The position numbers and the translations under genes are program-made. The notes under the pieces are model-generated. The model was not told the DNA's origin, made no database searches, and saw nothing but the letters and a program-made list of their open reading frames with translations. Positions 42,926-51,216 of a stretch of DNA of 64,000 nt are shown here, one piece after another (position 1 is the first letter of the stretch; each line of letters starts with the position of its first letter). The DNA lies in NCBI RefSeq assembly GCF_025809055.1, contig NZ_CP075529.1, positions 3,335,501-3,399,500 of the forward strand, read 5' to 3'. This stretch comes from Devosia sp. (GTDB lineage Bacteria; Pseudomonadota; Alphaproteobacteria; Rhizobiales; Devosiaceae).

Positions 42926-43897
42926 TTGACCTTCATCCGCCTCTCCAGCCTCGCCGATCTGCCAGCAAACCTGCGCGGCGCCTTTGTTGCCATCGGCAAT
43001 TTCGATGGCCTGCATCGCGGCCACCAGTCGATCATCGCCGCCCTGCGCGCCCGGGCCCAGGCGGCCGGCGTGCCCGCCCTCATGCTGACCTTCGAGCCGC
43101 ATCCGCGCGACGTCTTTGCCCCGGCGCCCTTCATGTTCCGCCTGACCCAGGGAGACGCCAAGGCCAAGCTGGCCGAAGCCATGGGCCTCGATGGCGTCAT
43201 CATCCTCAATTTCGACCGCGATTTTTCCCAGACCGAAGCCGAAGACTTCGTCCAGACCATCCTGATGGACCAATTGGCGGTGCGCGGGGTGATCACCGGC
43301 GCCGATTTTCACTTTGGCCGCCAGCGGCGCGGCACGCCCCTGTTTCTCAAGGGCGAAGGCGACCGTCTTGGCTTTGCGGTCGAAACCCTCAACCTGATGG
43401 ATGAGGGGGACGAGCCCATTTCGTCCTCGCGCATCCGCGCAGCTCTGTCGGAAGGCGCAGTCGCTGCCGCCAACCGGCTTCTGGGCTATCACTGGTTCTT
43501 CGAAGGCTGCGTGGTCAAGGGCGATCAGCGGGGCAGGGAACTCGGCTACCCCACAGCCAACACCATGACCCCAACCGGTTTTCAGCTGGCCCAGGGCGTT
43601 TACGCCGTGCGGGCGCGGCTGGGCGAACGGCTTCTCGACGGGGTCGCGGCCTATGGCAAGCCGATGTTCGACAATCAGCGCCCGCCCTTTGAGACGCACC
43701 TGTTCGATTTCGATGAGGACATCTACGGCCAGACCCTGCATGTGGCGCTGATCGGCCACATCCGCGGCCAGGAAGTGTTCAACGGCCTCGACGAACTCAT
43801 CGCCGCCATGGATCGGGATTCCAACAAGGCCCGCGCCCTGATCGCCGCGTGCAAGCCGATTAGCGAACTCGATGTGCGGTTGGGGTTTGTGGGCTGA
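42926..43897 (+). CDS. ribF: bifunctional riboflavin kinase / FAD synthetase
   Basis: A 323-residue enzyme that converts riboflavin to FMN and then FAD. The N-terminal nucleotidyltransferase domain shows AIGNFDGLHRGHQSIIAAL near 25 and ISSSRIRAALSEG near 165. The C-terminal riboflavin kinase domain shows GRELGYPTANTM near 203 and the closing strands VAAYGKPMFDNQRPPFETHL. The first codon appears to be TTG at 42926; no better ATG is available before the conserved region. Confidence 0.95.
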   Translation: MTFIRLSSLADLPANLRGAFVAIGNFDGLHRGHQSIIAALRARAQAAGVPALMLTFEPHPRDVFAPAPFMFRLTQGDAKAKLAEAMGLDGVIILNFDRDFSQTEAEDFVQTILMDQLAVRGVITGADFHFGRQRRGTPLFLKGEGDRLGFAVETLNLMDEGDEPISSSRIRAALSEGAVAAANRLLGYHWFFEGCVVKGDQRGRELGYPTANTMTPTGFQLAQGVYAVRARLGERLLDGVAAYGKPMFDNQRPPFETHLFDFDEDIYGQTLHVALIGHIRGQEVFNGLDELIAAMDRDSNKARALIAACKPISELDVRLGFVG

Positions 43898-43906
43898 CAC
43901 TGGGCC

Positions 43907-44064
43907 TTCCCCTCTCCCCTTGAGGGAGAGGGAGAGAAAATCTGCGTCCAGCGGATTTTCGAGGGTGAGGGGTTCCGGCCCATCCCATGCTTCCATGCCT
44001 GTAGATGGCTCGACCCCTCATCCGCCCCTTCGGGGCACCTTCTCCCTCAAGGGGAGAAGGGAAG
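43907..44064. repeat. inverted pair of family A repeats
   Basis: CCTCTCCCCTTGAGGGAGAG near 43910 opens the first copy. CCTCATCCGCCCCTTCGGGG then CACCTTCTCCCTCAAGGGGAGAAGG (44016-44060) forms the inverted second copy. The two flank about 60 bp of unrelated sequence between ribF and ileS. Confidence 0.7.
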
Positions 44065-44148
44065 GCAGCCTCCCACAAATTCACCTTTGCCCCATGCGCT
44101 TCGCCTTGCTAAAAGGCGGCCGACTTCTTCCAAACCGATTGCCGATCC

Positions 44149-47136
44149 ATGAACGACACCGCTCCTGGCGCGACCGAGAAAGACTATTCGGCCACGCTGT
44201 TCCTGCCGGAAACCAATTTCCCCATGCGCGCCGGCTTGCCGCAGCGCGAGCCTGACTGGCTCAAGCGTTGGGAAGACATGGACATTTACGCCATGCAGCG
44301 CGAGCAGGCCAAGGATCGCCCGCTCTTCACCCTGCATGATGGCCCGCCCTATGCCAATGGCAACATCCATATCGGCCACGCACTCAACAAGACGCTCAAG
44401 GACCTCGTGTCCCGGTCCATGCAGATGCTGGGCTACAACTCGGCCTATGTGCCGGGCTGGGATTGTCACGGCCTGCCCATCGAATGGAAGATCGAGGAGC
44501 AGTACCGCGCCAAGGGCAAGGACAAGAACGAGGTTCCGGTGGTCGAATTCCGCCAGGAATGCCGCGCATTTGCCGAGCAATGGGTCGATGTCCAGCGCGA
44601 AGAATTCAAGCGCCTCGGCATCCTGGGCGAATGGGACAATCCCTATCTCACCATGAGCTTCGACGCCGAAGCCCAGATCGCCCGCGAATTGATGAAAGTC
44701 TCGATGAGCGGCCAGCTCTATCGCGGCTCTAAGCCGGTCATGTGGTCGGTCGTGGAACGCACCGCGCTCGCCGAAGCCGAGATCGAATATGCCGACTACG
44801 AAAGCGACACCATCTGGGTGAAGTTCCCGGTCCGGTTGGGCGACGAGGTGCTTCCCGACGGCGACGGCAACTCGGTTGTTATCTGGACGACCACACCCTG
44901 GACCATCCCGGCCAACCGGGCCGTCAGCTTTTCAAATCGGATCGCGTACGGCCTCTACAAGGTAACCGATGCCCCGGAAGGCAATTGGGCAACGGTTGGC
45001 GAGAGCTATGTTCTCGCAGACAAGCTCGCAAGCGAAGTTTTCGCGAAAGCCAAGGTTCAAGCCTATGAACGTGTTCGGGGGGTACCCGCGGACACCCTTG
45101 CGCGAGTGCAACTATCGCACCCCCTGCGCGGTCTCGCCGGCGGCTACAATTTCGATGTGCCACTGCTCGATGGCGAGCACGTCACCGACGATGCCGGTAC
45201 CGGCTTCGTCCACACCGCGCCGGGCCATGGTCTTGATGACTTCGGCATCTGGATGGAATCGACCCGCCTCCTGCAGGAACGCGGCATCGACCCCGCCATC
45301 CCCTATGCCGTCGATGATGGCGGCTTCTACACCAAGGACGCCCCCGGCTTCGATGGCGCCCGCGTCATCGACGACAACGGCAAGAAAGGCGATGCCAATA
45401 GCCGCGTAATCACGGCATTGGCCGAGCACGGCAACATCATCGCCCGCGGCCGCGTCAAGCACCAGTACCCCCACTCCTGGCGCTCCAAGAAGCCGGTGAT
45501 CTTCCGCAACACGCCGCAATGGTTCGTCTATATGGACAAGCCTATCGGCTCTTCCCCTTCTCCCCTTGTGGGAGAAGGTGCCCGAAGGGCGGATGAGGGG
45601 TCTCTTCCCGACACCCTGCGCACCCGCGCCCTAAACGCCATCGACGCCACAAAATTCTACCCCGCCGCGGGGCAGAACCGACTGCGCGCCATGATCGCCG
45701 ACCGTCCCGATTGGGTGCTGAGCCGTCAGCGCGCCTGGGGCGTGCCGATCACGGTTTTCGTCAACAAGCAGACGAACGAGATCCTCAAGGACGAGGCGGT
45801 CAATCACCGCATCGGGCAGAGCTTTGAGGAAGAGGGTGCCGACGCCTGGTACAAGCCCGGTGCCGCCGAGCGCTTCCTGGGTACCGAACACAGGGTCGAG
45901 GACTACGAGATGGTCACCGACGTGCTCGACGTCTGGTTTGACTCGGGCTCGACCCACTCTTTCGTGCTGCGCAACAAGCAGAAGTGGCCGCACCTCAAGT
46001 TCCCGGCTTCGATGTATCTCGAAGGCTCGGACCAGCACCGCGGCTGGTTCCATTCGAGCCTCTTGGAAAGCTGCGCCACCAATGGCCATGCGCCCTATGA
46101 CAGCGTCCTGACCCATGGTTTCACCATGGATGGCGAAGGCCGCAAGATGAGTAAATCGCTGGGCAATGTCGTGGCCCCGCAGGAGATCATCAAGCAGTTC
46201 GGCGCCGATATCCTGCGCCTGTGGGTTGCCTCTTCCGACTATTCGGAAGACCTGCGCCTGGGCAAGGAAATCATCCAGACCACGGTCGACAGCTATCGCA
46301 AGCTGCGCAACACCCTGCGCTGGCTGCTCGGCAACCTGGCGCATTTCCAGGCCGGGGACGTCGTCGATCCCAAGGACATGCCCGAGCTCGAACGGCTGAT
46401 ACTGCACCGGCTGGCCCAGCTCGATTCCGGCGTCCGCGCTGCCTACAAGGAATACGACTACCGCAAGGTCGTGACCCTGCTCTCGAACTTCATGAATATC
46501 GAGCTCAGCGCCTTCTATTTCGACATCCGCAAGGACACGCTCTATTGCGATCCGATCTCCTCGATCAAGCGCCGCTCGGCGCTGACCGTGCTCGATCACC
46601 TGTTCAATGCCCTCACCGCCTGGCTGGCACCCATCCTGGTCTTTACCATGGAAGAATGCTGGCTTGAGCGGCATCCGGAAGCGGGCTCGTCCGTTCACCT
46701 GCGTCTCTTCCCCGAGATTCCGGCTGACTGGATCGACACCGATCTGGCCGCCAAGTGGCAGCTGATCCGTGCGGTGCGCCGCGTGGTCACCGGGGCGCTC
46801 GAAATCGAACGCCGCGAAAAGCGCATCGGCTCGTCCCTCGAGGCCGCGCCGAAGGTGTTCGTTGCCGATGCCCGCTACATCGTGGCGCTCGAAGGACAGG
46901 ACCTGGCCGAAATCGCCATCACCTCGGCGATCTCGATCAAGCAGAACGAGGGCCCCGGCGAGGCCTTTAGGCTCGACGACGTGCCCGGCGTTTCGGTGGT
47001 GCCCGGCCTGGCCGAAGGCCAGCGTTGCGCGCGGTCCTGGAAAGTCCTGCCCGAAGTCGGCTCGGATCCGGACTATCCCGATGTCAGCCCGCGCGACGCC
47101 CAGGCCCTGCGCGAACGCGCTGCGGCGGGGCTGTAG
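44149..47136 (+). CDS. ileS: isoleucyl-tRNA synthetase with repeat-encoded insert
   Basis: A 995-residue class I synthetase that charges tRNA-Ile. The HIGH motif is GNIHIGHALN near 72. The editing domain includes TTPWTIPANRAV near 250 and GTGFVHTAPGHG near 350. KMSKS is in GRKMSKSLGNVV near 665, and the anticodon domain follows. Residues 470-484 (PSPLVGEGARRADEG) are encoded exactly by a 45-nt family A repeat at 45556-45600. They lie between MDKPIG and TLRTRALNAI, where the family normally has only a few residues. A stretch at 44930-45130 has lower GC at third positions than the rest. No stop or frameshift; the enzyme should be functional. Confidence 0.97.
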   Translation: MNDTAPGATEKDYSATLFLPETNFPMRAGLPQREPDWLKRWEDMDIYAMQREQAKDRPLFTLHDGPPYANGNIHIGHALNKTLKDLVSRSMQMLGYNSAYVPGWDCHGLPIEWKIEEQYRAKGKDKNEVPVVEFRQECRAFAEQWVDVQREEFKRLGILGEWDNPYLTMSFDAEAQIARELMKVSMSGQLYRGSKPVMWSVVERTALAEAEIEYADYESDTIWVKFPVRLGDEVLPDGDGNSVVIWTTTPWTIPANRAVSFSNRIAYGLYKVTDAPEGNWATVGESYVLADKLASEVFAKAKVQAYERVRGVPADTLARVQLSHPLRGLAGGYNFDVPLLDGEHVTDDAGTGFVHTAPGHGLDDFGIWMESTRLLQERGIDPAIPYAVDDGGFYTKDAPGFDGARVIDDNGKKGDANSRVITALAEHGNIIARGRVKHQYPHSWRSKKPVIFRNTPQWFVYMDKPIGSSPSPLVGEGARRADEGSLPDTLRTRALNAIDATKFYPAAGQNRLRAMIADRPDWVLSRQRAWGVPITVFVNKQTNEILKDEAVNHRIGQSFEEEGADAWYKPGAAERFLGTEHRVEDYEMVTDVLDVWFDSGSTHSFVLRNKQKWPHLKFPASMYLEGSDQHRGWFHSSLLESCATNGHAPYDSVLTHGFTMDGEGRKMSKSLGNVVAPQEIIKQFGADILRLWVASSDYSEDLRLGKEIIQTTVDSYRKLRNTLRWLLGNLAHFQAGDVVDPKDMPELERLILHRLAQLDSGVRAAYKEYDYRKVVTLLSNFMNIELSAFYFDIRKDTLYCDPISSIKRRSALTVLDHLFNALTAWLAPILVFTMEECWLERHPEAGSSVHLRLFPEIPADWIDTDLAAKWQLIRAVRRVVTGALEIERREKRIGSSLEAAPKVFVADARYIVALEGQDLAEIAITSAISIKQNEGPGEAFRLDDVPGVSVVPGLAEGQRCARSWKVLPEVGSDPDYPDVSPRDAQALRERAAAGL
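45556..45600 (+). repeat. family A palindromic repeat inserted in frame in ileS
   Basis: CCTTCTCCCCTTGTGGGAGA continues with AGGTGCCCGAAGGGCGGATGAGGGG. It is nearly identical to the intergenic copy at 7054-7100, and is 45 nt long (15 codons), starting on a codon boundary. Confidence 0.9.
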
Positions 47137-47153
47137 CGCCCAGGCTTGGTGCC

Positions 47154-47345
47154 TTCCCCCTCTCCCCTTGCGGGAGAGGGTGCCCGAAGGGCGGGTGAGG
47201 GGTGTCCTGCTACCCCAAGCCATTCGAGCGAAGCTCTCATGGCCTCTTCGCCCAATATCGCTCCACAGGAGCGATTTTCTTGGGGGTCAGAGCCCCTCAT
47301 CCGGCGCCGCGCGCCACCTTCTCCCGGAGTGGGAGAAGGAAAGAC
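47154..47345. repeat. family A repeat pair with a nested 60-nt module
   Basis: A left copy (CCCTCTCCCCTTGCGGGAGA...GGGTGAGGGG, 47156-47202) and an inverted right copy (CCCCTCATCCGGCGCCGCGC...GGGAGAAGGA, 47292-47341) enclose a 60-nt module at 47219-47278. The module begins GCCATTCGAGCG and ends with the hairpin ATCGCTCC-ACA-GGAGCGAT followed by TTTTCTT. Nearly the same module recurs inverted at 62936-62995. It may serve as the ileS terminator. Confidence 0.75.
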
Positions 47346-47355
47346 GGAGTAGGCC

Positions 47356-47922
47356 ATGAATACCCACACCCTGCGCAATCCCACCATTCTCGCTTCCCTC
47401 ATGGCGGCGATCATCGCCTTTGGCGTGGACAGGGCGCAGAAGGGCTATCACATCGCCGCCGAATGCTATGCCATCGGCCAGGCTGCCTGCGTCGAGGTGT
47501 TTTCCGCCTATCACCCCCTGGTCATGACCGGCTGGCGCGGTGGCGAAGTCCTGCCTGTCGCCGGTTTCTTCGATTACGTGCTGGTCTGGAATACCGGTAT
47601 TTCTTATGGCCTGCTCGATGGGCTGCCGGTCTGGGCGCTGGGCGCCATCATGGTCGTGGCGATCATTGCGCTGTCGATCTGGTGGTGGCGTGCCGAGGAA
47701 ATGCTGATCCGGCTCGGCCTGGCCCTGTGCGTTGGCGGAGCGCTTTCCAATGCGCTCGATCGGCTGATCTATGGCGCGGTCGCCGACTTCTTCCATTTCC
47801 ACTGGGGAAGCTGGTCGTTCTACATTTTCAACCTCGCCGATGTGGCCATCACCCTGGGCGTTGTGCTGCTGGCGCTGGACCTGCTTGGCGTGGGCCGCAA
47901 GAAGCCGGTTCGGCGCTCGTGA
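47356..47922 (+). CDS. lspA: signal peptidase II (prolipoprotein signal peptidase)
   Basis: A 188-residue inner-membrane aspartyl protease that removes lipoprotein signal peptides. The catalytic Asp residues are in GGALSNALDRLIYGAVADFF near 132-150 and FYIFNLADVAITLG near 157-170. Four membrane helices are visible. It is slightly longer than average because of the first periplasmic loop (HIAAECYAIGQAACVEVF). A lipoprotein gene follows, which suits the enzyme's role. Confidence 0.95.
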   Translation: MNTHTLRNPTILASLMAAIIAFGVDRAQKGYHIAAECYAIGQAACVEVFSAYHPLVMTGWRGGEVLPVAGFFDYVLVWNTGISYGLLDGLPVWALGAIMVVAIIALSIWWWRAEEMLIRLGLALCVGGALSNALDRLIYGAVADFFHFHWGSWSFYIFNLADVAITLGVVLLALDLLGVGRKKPVRRS

Positions 47923-47997
47923 CCACCGTCCTGCCAGAATCTGGTCTTAATGCGGGGAATGCGCTATAAGCGCGGCCGAACCTTTAGGGAAATTTGC

Positions 47998-48696
47998 ATG
48001 CGTATTGGATTGACCGGGCAGGTTGCTGCTCATTCGGCCACATCCCGGCTGGGTCTTGCCGCCCTCGGACTGCTCGCAGTGATCTCGCTGGGTGCCTGCA
48101 CCACCGTCGAAGGCACCAATGCCATGACGGATTTCGGCACGTTTGAACGCGAAGTGATGAACACCACGGCGCGCGGCATCGGTCTTATTCCGGGCGAGAC
48201 GCCCAAGGAAGACCTGACCAGCGCGCGCGCGCCGCTGGTCCTGCCCAAGAGCACCAACAATCTGCCTGCGCCCACCACGCAGACGGCCGCGGCGCAACTG
48301 CCTGCCGACAGCAATACCGTGCGCATCGACACGACCAATCTGTCCGAGGCCGACATCGCCCGGCTGCGCAATGCGCGTGTCGTCGACCTGCGCTCGCTCT
48401 CCGGCCGTCCGCTGACCGAAGCCGAAGCGCGCCAGCTGACCGCCCGGATGCAGAATGCCAATATGGCCGTGACCACGTCCAATGCCAGCCGCCCGCTCTA
48501 TCTGCCGCCGGATGAATATTTCACCCGCGTCGGCGATGCGCAGCTGGTCTGCCGCGCCGCATCGGGCGAACTGGTCTCGCTGCGCGATTCACGTTGCCCC
48601 GAAGAAGTGCGCCGCGCACTCTCGACGCCGGCCATGACCGGCGCGTCCAGTGCCTCGCGTGACGGGGCCCTGACCGAGGCCGAAACCCAGCTCTAG
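47998..48696 (+). CDS. putative lipoprotein
   Basis: A 232-residue predicted lipoprotein. A signal sequence ends with lipobox LGAC (Cys33, AVISLGAC), a substrate for the LspA encoded just upstream. The mature part is Ala/Thr/Asp-rich, with a repeated helix pattern around LSEADIARLRNARVVDLRSL and LTEAEARQLTARMQNANMAV. A C-terminal Cys pair (LVCRAASG and DSRCPEEV) may form a disulfide. I choose the ATG at 47998 with AGGGA upstream. No family recognised. Confidence 0.78.
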   Translation: MRIGLTGQVAAHSATSRLGLAALGLLAVISLGACTTVEGTNAMTDFGTFEREVMNTTARGIGLIPGETPKEDLTSARAPLVLPKSTNNLPAPTTQTAAAQLPADSNTVRIDTTNLSEADIARLRNARVVDLRSLSGRPLTEAEARQLTARMQNANMAVTTSNASRPLYLPPDEYFTRVGDAQLVCRAASGELVSLRDSRCPEEVRRALSTPAMTGASSASRDGALTEAETQL

Positions 48697-48724
48697 GCGT
48701 TTCGGACTGCTCACACTATTCAGG

Positions 48725-48757
48725 CGGCCGGGTTTTCCCGGCCGTTTGCAGTTTTTT
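48725..48757 (+). terminator. intrinsic terminator after the lipoprotein gene
   Basis: CGGCCGGG-TTTT-CCCGGCCG (48725-48744), an 8-bp perfect stem with a tetraloop, is followed by TTTGCAGTTTTTT. It separates the lspA-lipoprotein unit from the pseudouridine synthase gene. Confidence 0.82.
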
Positions 48758-48821
48758 CAACCGCGCCGCCCGCCATGTCGCTGCCATGGCATTTGGGTCC
48801 CGCATGTCAGAAAGTCCGCTC

Positions 48822-50492
48822 ATGAGCGACACTCCCAAACAGCCCGAAATCGCCGACCGCCTGGCCAAGGTCATTGCCCGTGCCGGGCTCTGCTCCCGTC
48901 GCGATGCCGAGGGCTGGATTGCCGATGGCCGTGTGGCCGTCAACGGCAAGAAGGTGCTTACCCCCGCCTTCAACGTCACCAGCCGTGACAAGATCGAGGT
49001 CGATGGCCTGCCGCTTGCCGCCCGCCAGGGCACCCGTGTCTGGCTTTATCACAAGCCAGCGGGCCTCGTGGTCACCGAGAAGGATCCCGAGGGGCGTCCC
49101 ACCATTTTCGAGGAACTGGACAAGAAGGGCTTGCCGCGCGTCCTGACCGTCGGACGCCTCGACATCAACACCGAGGGCCTGCTGCTGCTCACCAATGATG
49201 GCGGGCTCAAGCGTGTGCTCGAACTGCCCTCGACCGGCTGGCTGCGCCGCTATCGCGTGCGCGCTTTCGGACAGGTCACCCAGGCCCAGCTCGATGCCCT
49301 CAAGAACGGCATTTCCGTCGATGGTGTCCAGTATGGGCCGATCACCGCCACGCTCGAGCGCGAGCAGGGCTCAAATGTCTGGCTGCTCCTGGGCCTGCGC
49401 GAGGGCAAGAACCGCGAGGTCAAGAATGTGCTCGGCTCGCTCGGGCTCGAGGTCAACCGGCTGATCCGCGTGTCCTATGGCCCGTTCCAGCTCGGCGATC
49501 TGGCCGAGGGTGGGGTGGAAGTGGTCAAGTCGCGCATGCTGCGCGATCAGCTCGGCAAGAAGCTCGCCGAGTCGGCGGGTGTCGATTTCGAAAGCGAAAT
49601 GCCCGACCTGCCGCAGGCGCCGCGCGACGAAACCTATCGTGTGCGTTCCCCGCGCGACCGCGACCATGCCCGTCCCAATCCGCCGCGCGGTGAACGGGGC
49701 GCCCGCCCGGCTGGCCGTGACGCCGGCCCGCGCGGCCGCTTCGGCGATGCCGAGGAGGGACGTCCGGTCCGCACCCGCCGTGTGCACTTTGCCGATGATG
49801 ATGGTCGCGCGCCCGAGGCCTATGAGCCCAAGGGGCCGGGCCGCCAGCGTCCAGACCGCGACGACCAGCCGGCCCGCTCGTTCGGCAAGCCGGCAGCCCG
49901 CGCACCGCGTTCGGATCGCGACGAACGTCCGGCCGGCCGCAAGGACTTTGGCGATCGCCCGCCCCGTCGTGACGGCGACAAGCCCGCGCGTGGTGGTTTC
50001 GGTGACCGCCCCAAGCGCGATTTCTCCGATAGGCCGAAGCGCGATTTCGGTGACCGTCCGGCCCGCGGGCCGCGTCCCGAAGGCCGCTTCGAAGATCGCC
50101 CCAAGCGCAGCTTTGGTGACAAGCCTGCCCGTGGCGGTTTTGGCGACCGGCCCAAGAAGGATTTTGGCGATCGGCCCCAGGGTGGGCGTCCCGGCGGCAA
50201 GTCCTTTGGTGACCGTCCGGCCCGCGGGCCACGTCCCGAAGGCCGCTTCGAGGATCGCCCCAAGCGCAGTTTTGGTGACAAGCCCGCCCGTGGCGGTTTC
50301 GGCGACCGGCCCAAGAAGGATTTTGGTGACCGCCCGCAGGGGGGCCGCCCCGCCGGCAAGTCCTTCGGGGGCAAACCCGCTGGCGGCAAACCCTTTGCTG
50401 GCAAGCCGGGCGCCGCCCGCCCCGGTGGTCCGCGTCCCGGCGGTGCCCGCCCCGGCGGCCGTCCATCCGGTCCGCGCAAGCCGCGCGGCTAG
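48822..50492 (+). CDS. 23S rRNA pseudouridine synthase (RluB/RsuA family) with long repetitive tail
   Basis: A protein of about 556 residues that isomerises a uridine in rRNA. An S4 RNA-binding domain (DRLAKVIARAGLCSRRDAEG, about 12-60) is followed by the catalytic domain with VGRLDINTEGLLLLTNDGGL near 110 (catalytic Asp) and GLREGKNREVKNVLGSLGLE near 190. From about 265 to the end is a basic, disordered Arg/Gly/Pro/Asp tail built of FGDRP-type units, including two 53-residue repeats. Such tails bind RNA nonspecifically and are known, usually shorter, in alphaproteobacterial members. ATGs at 48786, 48804 and 48822 are all possible; I use 48822 because the family homology starts just after it. 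Confidence 0.9.
   Translation: MSDTPKQPEIADRLAKVIARAGLCSRRDAEGWIADGRVAVNGKKVLTPAFNVTSRDKIEVDGLPLAARQGTRVWLYHKPAGLVVTEKDPEGRPTIFEELDKKGLPRVLTVGRLDINTEGLLLLTNDGGLKRVLELPSTGWLRRYRVRAFGQVTQAQLDALKNGISVDGVQYGPITATLEREQGSNVWLLLGLREGKNREVKNVLGSLGLEVNRLIRVSYGPFQLGDLAEGGVEVVKSRMLRDQLGKKLAESAGVDFESEMPDLPQAPRDETYRVRSPRDRDHARPNPPRGERGARPAGRDAGPRGRFGDAEEGRPVRTRRVHFADDDGRAPEAYEPKGPGRQRPDRDDQPARSFGKPAARAPRSDRDERPAGRKDFGDRPPRRDGDKPARGGFGDRPKRDFSDRPKRDFGDRPARGPRPEGRFEDRPKRSFGDKPARGGFGDRPKKDFGDRPQGGRPGGKSFGDRPARGPRPEGRFEDRPKRSFGDKPARGGFGDRPKKDFGDRPQGGRPAGKSFGGKPAGGKPFAGKPGAARPGGPRPGGARPGGRPSGPRKPRG
50052..50369 (+). repeat. 159-bp tandem repeat in the pseudouridine synthase tail
   Basis: Two copies with a period of 159 bp (50052-50210 and 50211-50369), each encoding 53 residues beginning DRPARGPRPEGRFEDRPKRS. 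They differ by scattered, largely silent or conservative changes. Shorter FGDRPKRD-like units precede them (about 49990-50051). Confidence 0.85.
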
Positions 50493-50495
50493 GCC

Positions 50496-51050
50496 ATGCG
50501 CATCGTTGCCGGCAAATTCCGGGGCAAGCCATTGTCCTCGCCCTCGGATGACAGCATTCGCCCGACTTCTGACCGGGTCCGCGAATCCATGTTCAACATC
50601 CTGGGCTCGCGCCTCGGCCCGGTGCTGACCGGCAAGCGTGTGCTTGATCTGTTTGCCGGCACCGGCGCGTTGGGGCTCGAGGCCCTGTCGCGGGGGGCTG
50701 CCCATGTCACCTTTGTTGACATGGGCGCCGAGGCGAGAGGTCTCATCCGTGACCATATCGAGGCGTTCGGCGCCGCCGGCATCACCAAGCTGCTGCGCCG
50801 CGATGCCACGGCGCTGGGCAAGCCGGGCTCATTCGGTCAGTTCGATCTGATTTTCCTCGATCCGCCCTATGGCCAGGGCCTGGGCGAAAAGGCCCTGGGC
50901 GAACTGGCCGCCAATGGCTGGATCGCGCCCGGCGCCACCATTGTCTGGGAAGAATCGGCCGCAGTGGACGTAATCATCCCGGATGACTTCGCGCTGGACG
51001 ACACCCGCGAATACGGCGCTGCCGCCGTCCGGTTCTTATCCTTCGGCTAA
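50496..51050 (+). CDS. rsmD: 16S rRNA (guanine-966 N2)-methyltransferase
   Basis: A 184-residue SAM-dependent methyltransferase that modifies G966 of 16S rRNA. It begins MRIVAGKFRGKPLSSPSDDS and has PTSDRVRESMFNILGS near 23, the SAM loop DLFAGTGALGLEALSRGA near 50 and the catalytic LDPPYGQGLG near 122. The ATG lies three bases after the stop of the pseudouridine synthase gene, so the two rRNA-modification genes are co-transcribed. Confidence 0.95.
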   Translation: MRIVAGKFRGKPLSSPSDDSIRPTSDRVRESMFNILGSRLGPVLTGKRVLDLFAGTGALGLEALSRGAAHVTFVDMGAEARGLIRDHIEAFGAAGITKLLRRDATALGKPGSFGQFDLIFLDPPYGQGLGEKALGELAANGWIAPGATIVWEESAAVDVIIPDDFALDDTREYGAAAVRFLSFG

Positions 51051-51086
51051 AGCGTTTCACCCTGTGAACTGAACCCGCGCCTTCAT

Positions 51087-51215
51087 CGCCCCCTCGCCCC
51101 TCAGGGGAGAGGGTTGGGGTGAGGGGTGAAAGCCTCTCGGTAAGAACGCGGGTGCGAACCCCTCATCCGGCGCCTCGCGCCACCCCGGAACAAGTCCGGG
51201 GCGGGTTCTTCTCCC
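51087..51215. repeat. degenerate family A repeat pair
   Basis: CCCTCGCCCCTCAGGGGAGA near 51090 opens one copy. CCCCTCATCCGGCGCCTCGC (51160-51179) followed by GCCACC opens an inverted copy that is interrupted before its final GGGTTCTTCTCCC. It fills the gap between the convergent rsmD and zur genes. Confidence 0.6.
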
Positions 51216-51216
51216 T

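Noticed and set aside
49371..50756. A 461-codon open frame antisense to the pseudouridine synthase tail and rsmD
   Set aside because: Its Ala/Thr/Gly repeats simply mirror the repetitive Arg/Gly tail on the other strand, and it crosses into rsmD.
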